Shown piece after piece: positions 18,818 through 27,446 of a DNA stretch of 64,000 nt. The stretch is from positions 2,046,001 through 2,110,000 of the forward strand of contig NC_009659.1 of NCBI RefSeq assembly GCF_000013625.1. Reading direction: 5' to 3'. Numbering within the stretch: the first letter of the stretch is position 1; the number at the start of each line of letters is the position of its first letter. The notes beneath the pieces are model-generated. The model did no database searches. It was given only the letters and a program-made list of their open reading frames with translations, and was not told the origin of the DNA. The stretch comes from Janthinobacterium sp. Marseille (GTDB taxonomy: Bacteria; Pseudomonadota; Gammaproteobacteria; Burkholderiales; Burkholderiaceae_D). The position numbers and the translations under genes were made by a program.

Positions 18818-20071
18818 TCAGGCTGCGGCAGAAGCCAGGCTATCGGCACCGGCATGCTCATCCACCAGCACGCGGTTGCGGCCGGAATTCTTTGCAGTGT
18901 ACAACGCGCGGTCAGCCCGTATGCTTAAGCGATCAAAGTTTTCGCCGTCGCGCCAGGTCGCAATACCGATACTGATACTGTAATGACACTCGCCGAAGGT
19001 GCCGGAAATCAGGTGTCGCTCGGAATCTTCGCGCAGGCGTCGTGCAATTGCCAACGCGCCGACGGTATCGGTATTCGGCAACAGGATACCGAATTCTTCA
19101 CCACCGAGGCGGCCCAGTGCATCGCCGTCGCGCAGCGAAGCCCGCGTCATGCGGGCAAATTCACGCAAGACCTCGTCACCACCGGCATGGCCATAGGTAT
19201 CGTTGATGCGCTTGAAATGGTCGAGATCGATGATCAGCAAGGACAAGGGTCGGCCGAATTTACCGGCGCGCAGGATTTGTTCACGCGCCACTGCTTCCAG
19301 GCGTTTACGCGACAAGGCTTCGGTCAGGTGATCGTGGTTGGCCGCATCTTCCAGATTGGCCAGCATCGCATCATGCGTCAGCATTACAGCCGCCATGGTC
19401 ATGGTTGGCAAAGTCACCGCGCCGATCACCATCAGCACGATATTCCAGAAGGTATCGAACATCATGGTGTTCGACGGCTGGTCCAGCGTAATGAAATAAA
19501 TGCCGCGCGTCAGTTGGCACACCGCGAAAATCAGCGCCAGGCTGGCGGCAAACCAATAATTGTACGGATTGCGATGTGGCGGCCGATGGCGCAGCAGCAC
19601 GACGGCGGCCGAAATGCAAACCACGGTGAAGAAGATCGTCATGATCAGCACCCGTACCGGGATACTGTTGACCGCATAGCGCCAGATGACCAGGCCCAGT
19701 GCAATCACGGCAATGGCGCTTATCAGCAAGCCCCAGCGCGATGGCCGTCCGACGAAGCGCGCACAACCTACATAGTAATAAGAGGCAGCCAGCGCCAGCA
19801 CGGAGTTGGCAATGACGATGGAGATGAAATCCGGGATCAGGTCGCGCAAAGCCAGCAAGGGCAGCGAAATGACCACCATCAGGTTCGATGCAAACCACTC
19901 CTGCACCCCTGCCACATTGGAACGCAGTAGCGATCCCAGCACTATCGCCATTGCGAGACTGAGCAAGGCGGTGGTGGTCAGGATCGAAGCAAGAGTCAGC
20001 ATGGACTGGGAGCCGGATTGGGTGGTTGGATACCTATTGTAATCGGCAGCACAGGCAAAAACTTGATTCAT
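18818..20071 (-). CDS. Membrane-anchored diguanylate cyclase (GGDEF)
   Basis: 417 residues. About seven hydrophobic segments occupy residues 20-220, followed by a GGDEF domain with an active GGEEF motif at 323-327 in GRLGGEEFGILL and the metal-binding LIIDLDHFKRINDTYGH stretch. It makes cyclic di-GMP. I see no RxxD inhibitory site immediately upstream of GGEEF (the sequence there is DGDALG), so product inhibition may be weak. The start is uncertain: the first Met has poor ribosome-site context, and an in-frame ATG at 20002 (MLTLASIL) just before the first helix is possible. Confidence 0.9.
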   Translation of the reverse strand: MNQVFACAADYNRYPTTQSGSQSMLTLASILTTTALLSLAMAIVLGSLLRSNVAGVQEWFASNLMVVISLPLLALRDLIPDFISIVIANSVLALAASYYYVGCARFVGRPSRWGLLISAIAVIALGLVIWRYAVNSIPVRVLIMTIFFTVVCISAAVVLLRHRPPHRNPYNYWFAASLALIFAVCQLTRGIYFITLDQPSNTMMFDTFWNIVLMVIGAVTLPTMTMAAVMLTHDAMLANLEDAANHDHLTEALSRKRLEAVAREQILRAGKFGRPLSLLIIDLDHFKRINDTYGHAGGDEVLREFARMTRASLRDGDALGRLGGEEFGILLPNTDTVGALAIARRLREDSERHLISGTFGECHYSISIGIATWRDGENFDRLSIRADRALYTAKNSGRNRVLVDEHAGADSLASAAA

Positions 20072-20155
20072 TGCAACATTTACCAGATGAAACAGGCAAA
20101 TGTTGTATCAGTCCGGGAAGGGTATCCGGCTACCCTTCCCGGGCCTGAATCGCCA

Positions 20156-21739
20156 TCAGAAGCTGCGATCGGTCGGCGGCGTCCATTGGTATAACCAGGT
20201 TTCGGACAAAGGCTGGCCGTCGGCAGCAAGGTATAAACGCAAGTCGATCGGTCCTTTTACCTCATCCCCGACCTTCAGGTCGAAGATTGCGCGATAGCCT
20301 TTGATATCGTGCAGCGGACGCGCCGACGTGATTTCCACCGTGCCGTGCGTGGCCGATATCACCGGTACCACTTTGACGTCCTTGCCGAGCAAGGCGAAAT
20401 CGCCGCCGGCAAAGTCGACCGCGAAACGCCATGAGAAGTAAGTCCTTTTCTTGCCGATGACACCACCGACACCGGTACGGGTCGCGACCACGGTTGCAGC
20501 CTTCGGTGCGTAAGGCATCTTCGCGCCCCAGTGCAGTTTGTAGCCGTATAGCAGTTCCTGTCCCGGTTGTGGCTTGGCTTCCGGATTCCAGAAGGCGACG
20601 ATATTGTCGAAGGTTTCATCGACAGTGGGAATCTCGACCAGTTGCACCGAACCCTTGCCCCAGCCGGCTTTCGGCTCCACCCACAAGCTGGGTCGACGGT
20701 CATAAAACACGCCGTCATCCTGATAGTGGTCAAAATTGCGATCACGCTGCATCAGGCCGAAGCCACGCGGATTTTCATCAGCGTAGGCATTGAAGCGCAG
20801 GTGTTCCGGGTTGAGCAAGGGACGCCAGATCCATTCGCCGTTGCCGGTCCACATTTCGAGGCCGTCTGAATCATGGATTTCCGGACGCCAGTCATTGCTG
20901 ATGCGCCTGTCGTTTTCCCCCATCTGGAACATGCTGGTCAGGGGTGCGATGCCCATGCGCTCTATGGTTTTGCGCGGATACAGCGCGACATCGACATCCA
21001 TCAGGGTGGTCGCACCCGGCGCGATTTCAAAGCGATAGGCACCGGAGATACTCGGGGAATCGAGCAAGGCATACACCACCAGGTGGCTGGATTGCTTTGC
21101 TGGTCGCTCCAGCCAGAATTCGCTGAAACGCGGGAATTCTTCCGGCCGTTCCATCCCGCAATCGATTGCGAGGCCGCGCGCCGATAAGCCGTACTGCCAT
21201 TCGCCACCAACTGCGCGGAAGTAACTCGCGCCGAGGAAGGCGGTAATGTCACGCACCAAATCGGTATGGAAGTTGACACGGAAGCCGGCAAAGCCGAGGT
21301 CTTTCGGCATCTCTGCGCCTTTCAGCCCGCTCTTGCCGTAATTGAACATGGCCGGATCGTAAGCCAGCTCGACCGCCTTGCCGTCTTTCACTTCATGGAT
21401 CTTGACCGACTGGTTGGCATACATGCCAAGGTGGAAGAACTTGACCTGGAAGCGCAGCTTGTCCTTGGCCCACAAAGCATGATCGTCGCGATAGCCGATG
21501 GCCTGGTATTGATCCCAATCCAGTGCCTTGACTGCGGCCGGTACCGGATAGTCCGGTGCATGGTAAGGCTTGCTGGCCAAAGTCCGCGCCTGGCCTTTCA
21601 GCCATGCGTAATCGAAGGCTTCCGCCTTGCCGAGGACTTTCAGCTCGGAAGTATTGCTGCCGGCGGCATACAGTGAGGGAGCATGGAATCCGGCCAGGGT
21701 CAGCGCGGCGGAAGCTTTGAGTAAATCACGACGTTGCAT
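20156..21739 (-). CDS. opgD: Periplasmic glucan biosynthesis protein D
   Basis: 527 residues with a twin-arginine signal peptide (QRRDLLKASAALTLAG, about 2-17; cleavage near LYAAG). The OpgG/OpgD fold is recognisable from GASYFRAVGG, YGLSARGLAID and DSDGLEMWTGNGEWIWRPL. OpgD acts in the periplasm on osmoregulated periplasmic glucans, where it trims or modifies the glucan backbone. No opgH or opgG is nearby, so it is separate from any synthesis operon. Length matches the family. Confidence 0.93.
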   Translation of the reverse strand: MQRRDLLKASAALTLAGFHAPSLYAAGSNTSELKVLGKAEAFDYAWLKGQARTLASKPYHAPDYPVPAAVKALDWDQYQAIGYRDDHALWAKDKLRFQVKFFHLGMYANQSVKIHEVKDGKAVELAYDPAMFNYGKSGLKGAEMPKDLGFAGFRVNFHTDLVRDITAFLGASYFRAVGGEWQYGLSARGLAIDCGMERPEEFPRFSEFWLERPAKQSSHLVVYALLDSPSISGAYRFEIAPGATTLMDVDVALYPRKTIERMGIAPLTSMFQMGENDRRISNDWRPEIHDSDGLEMWTGNGEWIWRPLLNPEHLRFNAYADENPRGFGLMQRDRNFDHYQDDGVFYDRRPSLWVEPKAGWGKGSVQLVEIPTVDETFDNIVAFWNPEAKPQPGQELLYGYKLHWGAKMPYAPKAATVVATRTGVGGVIGKKRTYFSWRFAVDFAGGDFALLGKDVKVVPVISATHGTVEITSARPLHDIKGYRAIFDLKVGDEVKGPIDLRLYLAADGQPLSETWLYQWTPPTDRSF

Positions 21740-22090
21740 TGGGCTCCTTTATAGCTATCAGTTCAGCACGCTTTGGCATGCCTGATGCCAGAACGTTCAC
21801 TTTATTGCGCCAGGAAAATACCCTGGGCAGCACTTTTACATACGCACCCAAGCAATTCATGCGCCACCAGGCACTTTCCATAGCGAAACCATAAAAGCTA
21901 GAATTCACTTTAATTAAAAAATTAAATATCAATTAAATCAATGAATTGCAATGCAATTTAAATGTGATTTATTTGATTAAAATTAACATCTAAAACCAGC
22001 CAAAAATGATTATTTGTCACATACGGAGACAAACCCCGCCCTGATTGGATACTATTTGTCTCTTACTCATACCAACCTATAGGAGCATCA
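21740..22090. other. AT-rich intergenic region with two inverted repeats
   Basis: No gene is seen. The stretch 21900-22010 is much more AT-rich than its surroundings. It holds AATTGC-AAT-GCAATT (21944-21958) and, nearer the small gene at 22091, arms GAGACAAA and TTTGTCTC (22026-22062) around a GATACTAT that could be a -10 element. These may be operators for opgD or for the downstream small gene. Confidence 0.5.
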
Positions 22091-22330
22091 ATGAGCGATC
22101 AGAACACAGACACAGCCCCGGCAGAAGATACCTACAGCAGGAGCGAGATCCTTTCTTTCTGCCGCCACCTCGGTCGCAGCCTGAAAAGCGGCAATGAAGA
22201 AAACAATACCGCCCTCGCCATGCACCTGATGCGTGAAGCCGAGTACCTGGGCAAAAACCAATTCGAAACCGTTGCCGATATGTTTGCAGCGGTCGCACAA
22301 ACCATCGATCCAAACCTGCCGAAGAAATAA
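22091..22330 (+). CDS. Small hypothetical protein (79 residues)
   Basis: An AGGAGCATCA ribosome site precedes the ATG, and the protein is acidic at the N-terminus (SDQNTDTAPAEDTYS) with two predicted helices in the rest. I do not recognise a family. There is no signal peptide or membrane segment, so it should be cytoplasmic. It stands alone: an inverted repeat overlaps the likely promoter and two hairpins follow it. The isolated layout and strong ribosome site suggest a regulated stress-type small protein, but no function can be assigned. Confidence 0.65.
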   Translation: MSDQNTDTAPAEDTYSRSEILSFCRHLGRSLKSGNEENNTALAMHLMREAEYLGKNQFETVADMFAAVAQTIDPNLPKK

Positions 22331-22359
22331 TTTGGCACCCGCCTCATTCAATTGAGCGC

Positions 22360-22402
22360 CCTGCTGCACAACTTAAAAAATGTGCAGCAGGAGCAAAGCT
22401 CC
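22360..22402 (+). terminator. Tandem hairpins after the 79-residue gene
   Basis: An 11-base stem CCTGCTGCACA / TGTGCAGCAGG with a 10-base loop containing six A is followed by a short GGAGC-AAA-GCTCC hairpin sharing its first bases. There is no T-run, so it is a weak terminator or an RNA stabiliser rather than a clear intrinsic terminator. Confidence 0.45.
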
Positions 22403-22558
22403 AGCAAGCTATCCATCCTTCACTATCAATGCTTCAGCGAATGTCTGAGCAAATTGATATCCGTTACAAAAAATAGTCAGTCGCAGCCCGCTTAAGCGCA
22501 ACCTTGCCGTAACAAACGAGGCTATTATTCTCGCTCAAAGAAATTCACCCGAGCGTAT

Positions 22559-23383
22559 ATGATCCGTTCCATCCTCTTCGTTGTTGCCATCACCGCTGCA
22601 AGCTCCGCCTTTGCCACCCCCGTCGGTTCCAAACACGCCATCGTCATCGATGAAGGCACGGGCCAGGTTGTATTCGAAAAGAACGCCACCGACATCGTCC
22701 CGATTGCATCGCTGACCAAGCTGATGACCGCGATGGTGGTGCTGGATGCCAAACCCGATATGCATGAGCGCATCAGCATCACGGAAGACGATGTGGATAC
22801 GCTGAAATTCAGCTCGTCACGCGTGCCGGTCGGCGCGGTTTTTTCGCGCCACGAATTGCTGGAACTGGCGCTGATGTCGTCCGATAACCGTGCTGCACAT
22901 GCGCTGGCACGCAGCTATCCGGGCGGCCTCGAGCACTTCAAGGTGGCGGTCCGCAGCAAAGCGCACATGCTGAACCTGCGTCGTACCAATATCGAAGAAC
23001 CGACCGGCCTCTCACCGTACAACACCTCGACTGCGAGCGACCTGGCCAAGCTGGCACTGGCCGCATCCAAGTATCCGGACATCGAAAGAATCACGACCGT
23101 CAGCAATGACCTGATCGACGTCAATGGCCGCATGCGCCAGTATCACAACACCAATCGACTGGTCGGCGACAAGAACTGGACCATCTCGCTGTCGAAAACC
23201 GGTTATACGCAGGAAGCCGGACGCTGCATCATCATGCGTGTACACGCAGCAGGACGCGATGCCATCATGGTTTTATTGAATGCGCGCGGGAATGCGAATC
23301 GGACGGCGGATGCCAACTACCTGCACCGCCTGCTGACGAAAGAACATCATCAGCCGGTCATGGCCAAGCTTAATCTGAAGTAA
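22559..23383 (+). CDS. pbpG: D-alanyl-D-alanine endopeptidase, PBP7-type
   Basis: 274 residues with a signal peptide (about 1-19). All three penicillin-binding motifs are in place: SxxK as Ser51-Leu-Thr-Lys54, SDN at 108-110 and KTG at 213-215. Length and layout match PBP7/8 (PbpG), a low-molecular-mass enzyme that cleaves D-Ala-meso-DAP cross-links in the periplasm. There is no C-terminal membrane anchor region, which also fits PBP7 rather than PBP5/6. It is monocistronic. Confidence 0.9.
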   Translation: MIRSILFVVAITAASSAFATPVGSKHAIVIDEGTGQVVFEKNATDIVPIASLTKLMTAMVVLDAKPDMHERISITEDDVDTLKFSSSRVPVGAVFSRHELLELALMSSDNRAAHALARSYPGGLEHFKVAVRSKAHMLNLRRTNIEEPTGLSPYNTSTASDLAKLALAASKYPDIERITTVSNDLIDVNGRMRQYHNTNRLVGDKNWTISLSKTGYTQEAGRCIIMRVHAAGRDAIMVLLNARGNANRTADANYLHRLLTKEHHQPVMAKLNLK

Positions 23384-23433
23384 GCCCGGCCGGTATCAAG
23401 ACTAGCGAAGGCTAGTGTTGCTTAATTAAGTTT

Positions 23434-23730
23434 TTAGATATGCCGCTGGAATTCCAGCGGCTTTGTTTCAGGTTCTGCTTGCGGATTGCTCTCGCAAGTA
23501 GAGCAAGTGCTGCAACCACTGCCGCAGCCACCGCCCGCGCTTTCGCCCGGCATCAGGAATATACCCAATTTACGCAAAGGATAAGGACGCGCTGGCTTGC
23601 TCAGCGTCGTCGCCAGCGCCTCTTGCCGTGCGCGCATCCACTTCGGGAATAGCCTGCGCAGTACGTACAGCGCGCTGAACAATACAATCGCCGCAATAAT
23701 CACTTCCTGCACGATGTCATAAGCGCTCAT
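23434..23730 (-). CDS. Cys-rich FeoB-associated membrane protein (DUF6587-like)
   Basis: 98 residues: one N-terminal membrane helix (about 8-27), a basic stretch, then a Gly/Cys cluster GGGCGSGCSTCSTCE (about 67-81). It overlaps the feoB stop by four bases, so it is coupled to feoB. Small Cys-rich proteins in this place are common FeoB companions and might bind iron or an Fe-S cluster; a role is inferred from position only. The gene end overlaps a perfect palindrome (23442-23461). Confidence 0.8.
   Translation of the reverse strand: MSAYDIVQEVIIAAIVLFSALYVLRRLFPKWMRARQEALATTLSKPARPYPLRKLGIFLMPGESAGGGCGSGCSTCSTCESNPQAEPETKPLEFQRHI
23442..23461 (+). terminator. Palindrome at the pbpG / feo convergent junction
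   Basis: GCCGCTGGAATTCCAGCGGC is a perfect 20-base palindrome followed on the plus strand by TTTGTTT, so it may end pbpG transcripts. It lies inside the last codons of the convergent Cys-rich gene, so one sequence serves as both coding DNA and a stem. Confidence 0.5.
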
Positions 23731-25559
23731 GTCAGTGCCTTCGTAATCTGGTAAGTCAGGAATGCCGCCAGGTAAGCCAGGCCAAACAGGTAACCGGCCG
23801 AAACCGCCACTGTACGCCAGGAATTCGTTTCACGCCGGATCACCGCCAGCGTCGACAGGCATTGTGGTGCGAAGACATACCAGGCCAGCAAGGCCAGCGC
23901 TGTCGCCAGCGACCATTGCGCGGCAATCACAGGACCGAGCTGAGCCGCGACCGCTTCTTCGCTACCCGACATCGCATACACGGTGCCCAAAGCGGCTACC
24001 GCCACTTCACGCGCCGCCAGGCCCGGGATCAGGGCAATACAAATCTGCCAGTTAAAACCGATAGGTGCAAAGATCGGTTCCATCAGGCGGCCGAGCTGGC
24101 CGGCCAGGCTGTAATCAATCGCCGGCAGGGTCGCGCCTTCCGGTGGCGACGGGAAAGTCGACAGGAACCACAACAATACCGTCAGGGACAGGATGATGGT
24201 CGTGACGCGACGCAGGAAAATCAGTGCACGTTCCCACAAACCAATCGCCACGTTGCGTATGCCCGGCATGCGGTAGGACGGCAACTCCATCAACAAAGCA
24301 TGTTCGCTCTTGTCCTTGCGCATGCGCTTGATGAACCATGCCACCGCCATGGCGCTGACGATACCGGCCACGTACAAGACAAACAGCACGATACCCTGCA
24401 AGTTGAAGATGCCCCACACCGTGCTGCTCGGGATAAAGGCGGCGATCAGCAAGGTATACACCGGCAAACGAGCGGAACAAGTCATCAGCGGTGCCACCAG
24501 GATGGTTGTCAGCCGATCACGCGGATCCTGGATACTGCGCGTCGCCATGATGCCGGGAATCGCGCAGGCAAAGCTGGACAGCAAGGGAATAAAGGAGCGC
24601 CCGGTCAGGCCCGCCTTGAACATCAAACGATCCAGCAGGAAAGCCGCGCGTGGCAGGTAACCGGATTCTTCCAGTACCAGGATGAAGAGGAAAAGGATCA
24701 GGATTTGCGGCAGGAATACCAATACCGCACCCAGGCCGGCAAACAAGCCGTCGACAATCAGGCTGCGCAGCATGCCGTCCGGCAGCGTTGCGGCAAACCA
24801 TTCACCGGTAACGGTCACGCCTTCGGTAATGCCATCCATCAAGGGTTCGGCCCAGGAAAACACCGCCTGGAAAATAAAGAACATCACCAATGCCAGGATC
24901 GCCAGGCCGAATACCGGATGCAAAACCCAGCGGTCTATCGTGTCATCAATACCGGATGTCGCAGTTGGCATCACCACCGCAGCGGCCAGTATCTGGCGTA
25001 CCTGTTCATGCACTTCACCTTCATGCACGACCGGCGCGACCAATTCCTTTGCCACCACCTTGTCCAGATGTTCGACCAGGTCTTTGGCACCGCCGTTATG
25101 AATCGCGACGGTTTCAATCACATCCATGCCGAGCTGGCGTTGCAGCTCTTCACGGTCAATCGTGACCCCACGCTTGCGCGCCGCATCCATCATATTCAGC
25201 GCCAGCACCATCGGACGTCCGAGGCGTTTGACTTCCAGCACGAAGCGCAAATGCAGGCGCAGGTTGGTTGCATCGACCACGCACACGATCAGCTCGGGTG
25301 CGGCTTCACCGGCACGGCGGCCCAGGCAAATATCACGCGTAATCACTTCATCCGGGCTGGTCGCATCAAGGCTGTAAGCACCCGGCAAATCCAGCAGGCT
25401 GAAGACGCGACCGGATGGCGCGGTAAAGCGCCCTTCCTTGCGTTCTACCGTCACACCGGCATAGTTCGCCACTTTCTGGCGGCTACCGGTCAGTTGATTG
25501 AATAAGGCGGTCTTGCCACAGTTAGGGTTACCAACAAGCGCAATGCGGGAAATGGACAT
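23727..25559 (-). CDS. feoB: Ferrous iron transporter B
   Basis: 610 residues: N-terminal G domain with G1 GNPNCGKT (10-17), G3 DLPGAYSL and G4 NMMD, followed by a helical spacer and two gate regions of the membrane domain (for example the Gate motif around PLLSSFACAIPGIMATRSI). It imports Fe2+ through the inner membrane under low oxygen or acidic conditions. It is shorter than E. coli FeoB, as in many betaproteobacteria. It follows feoA by 12 bases and overlaps the Cys-rich partner; a Fur box lies upstream of feoA. Confidence 0.96.
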   Translation of the reverse strand: MSISRIALVGNPNCGKTALFNQLTGSRQKVANYAGVTVERKEGRFTAPSGRVFSLLDLPGAYSLDATSPDEVITRDICLGRRAGEAAPELIVCVVDATNLRLHLRFVLEVKRLGRPMVLALNMMDAARKRGVTIDREELQRQLGMDVIETVAIHNGGAKDLVEHLDKVVAKELVAPVVHEGEVHEQVRQILAAAVVMPTATSGIDDTIDRWVLHPVFGLAILALVMFFIFQAVFSWAEPLMDGITEGVTVTGEWFAATLPDGMLRSLIVDGLFAGLGAVLVFLPQILILFLFILVLEESGYLPRAAFLLDRLMFKAGLTGRSFIPLLSSFACAIPGIMATRSIQDPRDRLTTILVAPLMTCSARLPVYTLLIAAFIPSSTVWGIFNLQGIVLFVLYVAGIVSAMAVAWFIKRMRKDKSEHALLMELPSYRMPGIRNVAIGLWERALIFLRRVTTIILSLTVLLWFLSTFPSPPEGATLPAIDYSLAGQLGRLMEPIFAPIGFNWQICIALIPGLAAREVAVAALGTVYAMSGSEEAVAAQLGPVIAAQWSLATALALLAWYVFAPQCLSTLAVIRRETNSWRTVAVSAGYLFGLAYLAAFLTYQITKALT

Positions 25560-25571
25560 GGAATATAAAGA

Positions 25572-25811
25572 TTAACTGGCGACGTGGATGCGTACACGCT
25601 GCGCTTCGGAACGACGCAAAGCAAAACGGGTGAAACCGACTTGCACTAATAAGGGATCGGCACCTATCGGGCCACGCGCCACGATGCGCACCGCTTCGCC
25701 GGAAACGAAACCGAGCTCGCGCAAACGTTTGGCAATCGGGTCATCGCCTTCAACATTGATGACTTCGTCAACTACGGCGGGAGTAAATGGGAGCAATTCG
25801 GAAAGATTCAC
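25572..25811 (-). CDS. feoA: Ferrous iron transport protein A
   Basis: I choose the GTG at 25811 (VNLSELLPFTPAVV), giving 79 residues, the normal FeoA length. The open frame extends upstream to 25853, but that extension would run through the Fur box. FeoA is an SH3-like cytoplasmic protein that assists FeoB, with the usual LRELGFVSGEAVRIV core. It is first in the feoA-feoB-Cys-rich operon. Confidence 0.92.
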   Translation of the reverse strand: MNLSELLPFTPAVVDEVINVEGDDPIAKRLRELGFVSGEAVRIVARGPIGADPLLVQVGFTRFALRRSEAQRVRIHVAS

Positions 25812-25828
25812 AGCGAGCCAATACAAAT

Positions 25829-25847
25829 AACAATGATTCTCATTATA
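25829..25847. promoter_or_regulatory. Fur box upstream of feoA
   Basis: The 19 bases centred on CAATGATTCTCATTAT match the classic Fur consensus (GATAATGATAATCATTATC) at 14 of 19 positions. It lies 18 bases upstream of the chosen feoA start codon, on the correct side to repress the feo operon when iron is plentiful. Confidence 0.85.
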
Positions 25848-25987
25848 AGACAATTCCCTAGAGGAGATTGTTCCTGGAAAAAACTTTCTGGCGACAATAT
25901 TTCCAACGTTTAGCTTTTATAAACAGCATGCAGCAAGCCTGGGCTGCGTTTATCATGACGCGCTGCGTACCACGACACTGATGAGCG

Positions 25988-26200
25988 ATGAATCAAGAAG
26001 CACTGCAACTACTGGTGACCCGCACCATGCCTTATGGCAAATACAAGGATAGATTGCTGGCCGACCTGCCCGGCCACTATCTCGGCTGGTTTGCCCGCGA
26101 AGGTTTTCCATCGGGTGAACTGGGCAGCCTGATCGCCCTGATGTATGAACTCGACCACAATGCCTTGAGGCATTTGCTTGATCCTTTGCGTCAGCCTTAA
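25988..26200 (+). CDS. DUF3820 family protein
   Basis: 70 residues, family DUF3820 (sometimes called putative quorum-sensing-regulated virulence factor), recognised from TMPYGKYKDRLLADLPGHYLGWFAREGFP. Small cytoplasmic proteins of this family often occur next to nucleic-acid or metabolic genes and have no settled function. It starts at ATG 25988 and ends 14 bases before the convergent TetR gene. No operon partner is seen. Confidence 0.8.
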   Translation: MNQEALQLLVTRTMPYGKYKDRLLADLPGHYLGWFAREGFPSGELGSLIALMYELDHNALRHLLDPLRQP

Positions 26201-26213
26201 ACGCAAATCCGGC

Positions 26214-26876
26214 TCAGCCCCAGCCACGCGCCAGCGGCATCCCGTGTTCCACCATATCGATCAGGCGCTGGCCTACCGCTTCCGCCTGCTCATTGTTCAG
26301 GCTGCGCAAAGGCCCGTCTATCGATAACATTGCCAGACCATGGACCGCGGACCAGGCAAGGAATTCCGCACCTGCGCGGCGATCGGCCGTCATTGCACCG
26401 GCCGCCACCAATTCATCCAGCGCCGAACCCAGTAACTGAAACGGCGTGAGCCCGCTTTCCCCTGCCATCGCCGGCGTCTGTGCCTGCTGCAAATCTTCGT
26501 GCACCGAGAACGCCGTACGGAACAGGCCCGGTTCGGCCCGCGCAAAACGCAGGTAACCGGTACCGACTGCACGTACATGCGCCCGTGCCATCCCGGCCGC
26601 ATTGCCGGTATCCGCGCATGCCTTCATCTCTGTTTCTATCGCCAACGCCAGTTGCGACTGCGCGACATAGCAAACCGCCTGCAACAAGGCATTGCGATCT
26701 GCAAAATGCCGGTAGGCTGCATTCGGCGCCACCCCAACCTGCCGCGTCGCTTCACGCAACACCACTGCAGTCGGCCCTCCGGCCCGCGCCAGCTGCGTTC
26801 CCGCCTCCAGCAAAGCCCGGTATAAATCCCCGTGGCGGTAAGTCTTGCGTTGCGGAACTGCTATTTTTTTCGTCAT
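26214..26876 (-). CDS. TetR family regulator
   Basis: The ATG at 26876 (MTKKIAVPQRKTYRHG) gives 220 residues; a longer open frame has no Met context in a plausible place and would cross the operator. The HTH is seen in VVLREATRQVGVAPNAAYRHFADRNALLQAV. The C-terminal half resembles the WHG/TetR_C ligand domain. It is divergent from the SnoaL-VOC-YCII-SRPBCC cluster and probably controls it; a GTGTAC inverted repeat sits in the shared promoter. Confidence 0.85.
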   Translation of the reverse strand: MTKKIAVPQRKTYRHGDLYRALLEAGTQLARAGGPTAVVLREATRQVGVAPNAAYRHFADRNALLQAVCYVAQSQLALAIETEMKACADTGNAAGMARAHVRAVGTGYLRFARAEPGLFRTAFSVHEDLQQAQTPAMAGESGLTPFQLLGSALDELVAAGAMTADRRAGAEFLAWSAVHGLAMLSIDGPLRSLNNEQAEAVGQRLIDMVEHGMPLARGWG

Positions 26877-26887
26877 CTTGAATAAAT

Positions 26888-26934
26888 GTGTACACCGTAC
26901 ACTAGTTGTACTATTATTTATGGACACTGTACAC
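26888..26934. promoter_or_regulatory. Operator candidates between TetR and the SnoaL cluster
   Basis: GTGTAC-ACC-GTACAC (26888-26902) is a perfect inverted repeat just upstream of the TetR start. A related element, GGACAC then GTACAC, lies at 26922-26934. Two similar sites in a divergent promoter fit TetR binding to both sides. Confidence 0.65.
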
Positions 26935-26962
26935 AATAACTACCTTCCATAGGAGAAACAGT

Positions 26963-27406
26963 ATGAGCAAAGAGACAGGAAATACTGCAGCAGAAGCAGA
27001 AATCCGCGCACTCATCGATAGCTGGATCAAAGCCGCCAGCGCCGCCGATGTCGATGCGACCATGGCGCACTATGCGCCCGACATCATCGCCTACGACGCT
27101 ATCCTCGCCTTGCAATTCAAGGGCTGGGATGTATACAGAAAGCATTGGCAGATGTGTATGTCGATGTGTTCCGCCATGAGCTTCAAGGTCCATGACTTGC
27201 ACATTGCGGTAAGCGGTGACGTCGCATTCAGCCATTGCCTGAACCGTTGCGGCGGCGTAGACAAGGAAGGCAAGGAACAAACGTCGTGGATGCGCGCCAC
27301 CACCGGGTATCGCAAGATCGACGGCAAATGGAAAATCGTGCACGAGCACTTCTCCGCACCTTTCGACATGGAAACCAGCAAAGCCCTGTTTGACCTGCAA
27401 CCCTGA
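26963..27406 (+). CDS. SnoaL-like / nuclear transport factor 2-fold protein
   Basis: 147 residues from the ATG at 26963, which follows AGGAGA. The NTF2-like fold is shown by AEIRALIDSWIKAASAADVDATMAHYAPD and the C-terminal GKWKIVHEHFSAP. Relatives (YybH/SgcJ, ketosteroid-isomerase-like) bind small hydrophobic ligands or have isomerase and hydrolase roles, so the exact activity is unknown. It is the first gene of a plus-strand operon controlled by the divergent TetR gene. Confidence 0.8.
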   Translation: MSKETGNTAAEAEIRALIDSWIKAASAADVDATMAHYAPDIIAYDAILALQFKGWDVYRKHWQMCMSMCSAMSFKVHDLHIAVSGDVAFSHCLNRCGGVDKEGKEQTSWMRATTGYRKIDGKWKIVHEHFSAPFDMETSKALFDLQP

Positions 27407-27446
27407 AGCAGCGTCCGGCAACAAGACAGCCCAAGGAAAGAACGTC

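Noticed and set aside
23862..25505. 547-codon plus-strand frame
   Set aside because: Antisense to feoB. Its His- and Gln-rich translation is a by-product of the opposite coding strand.
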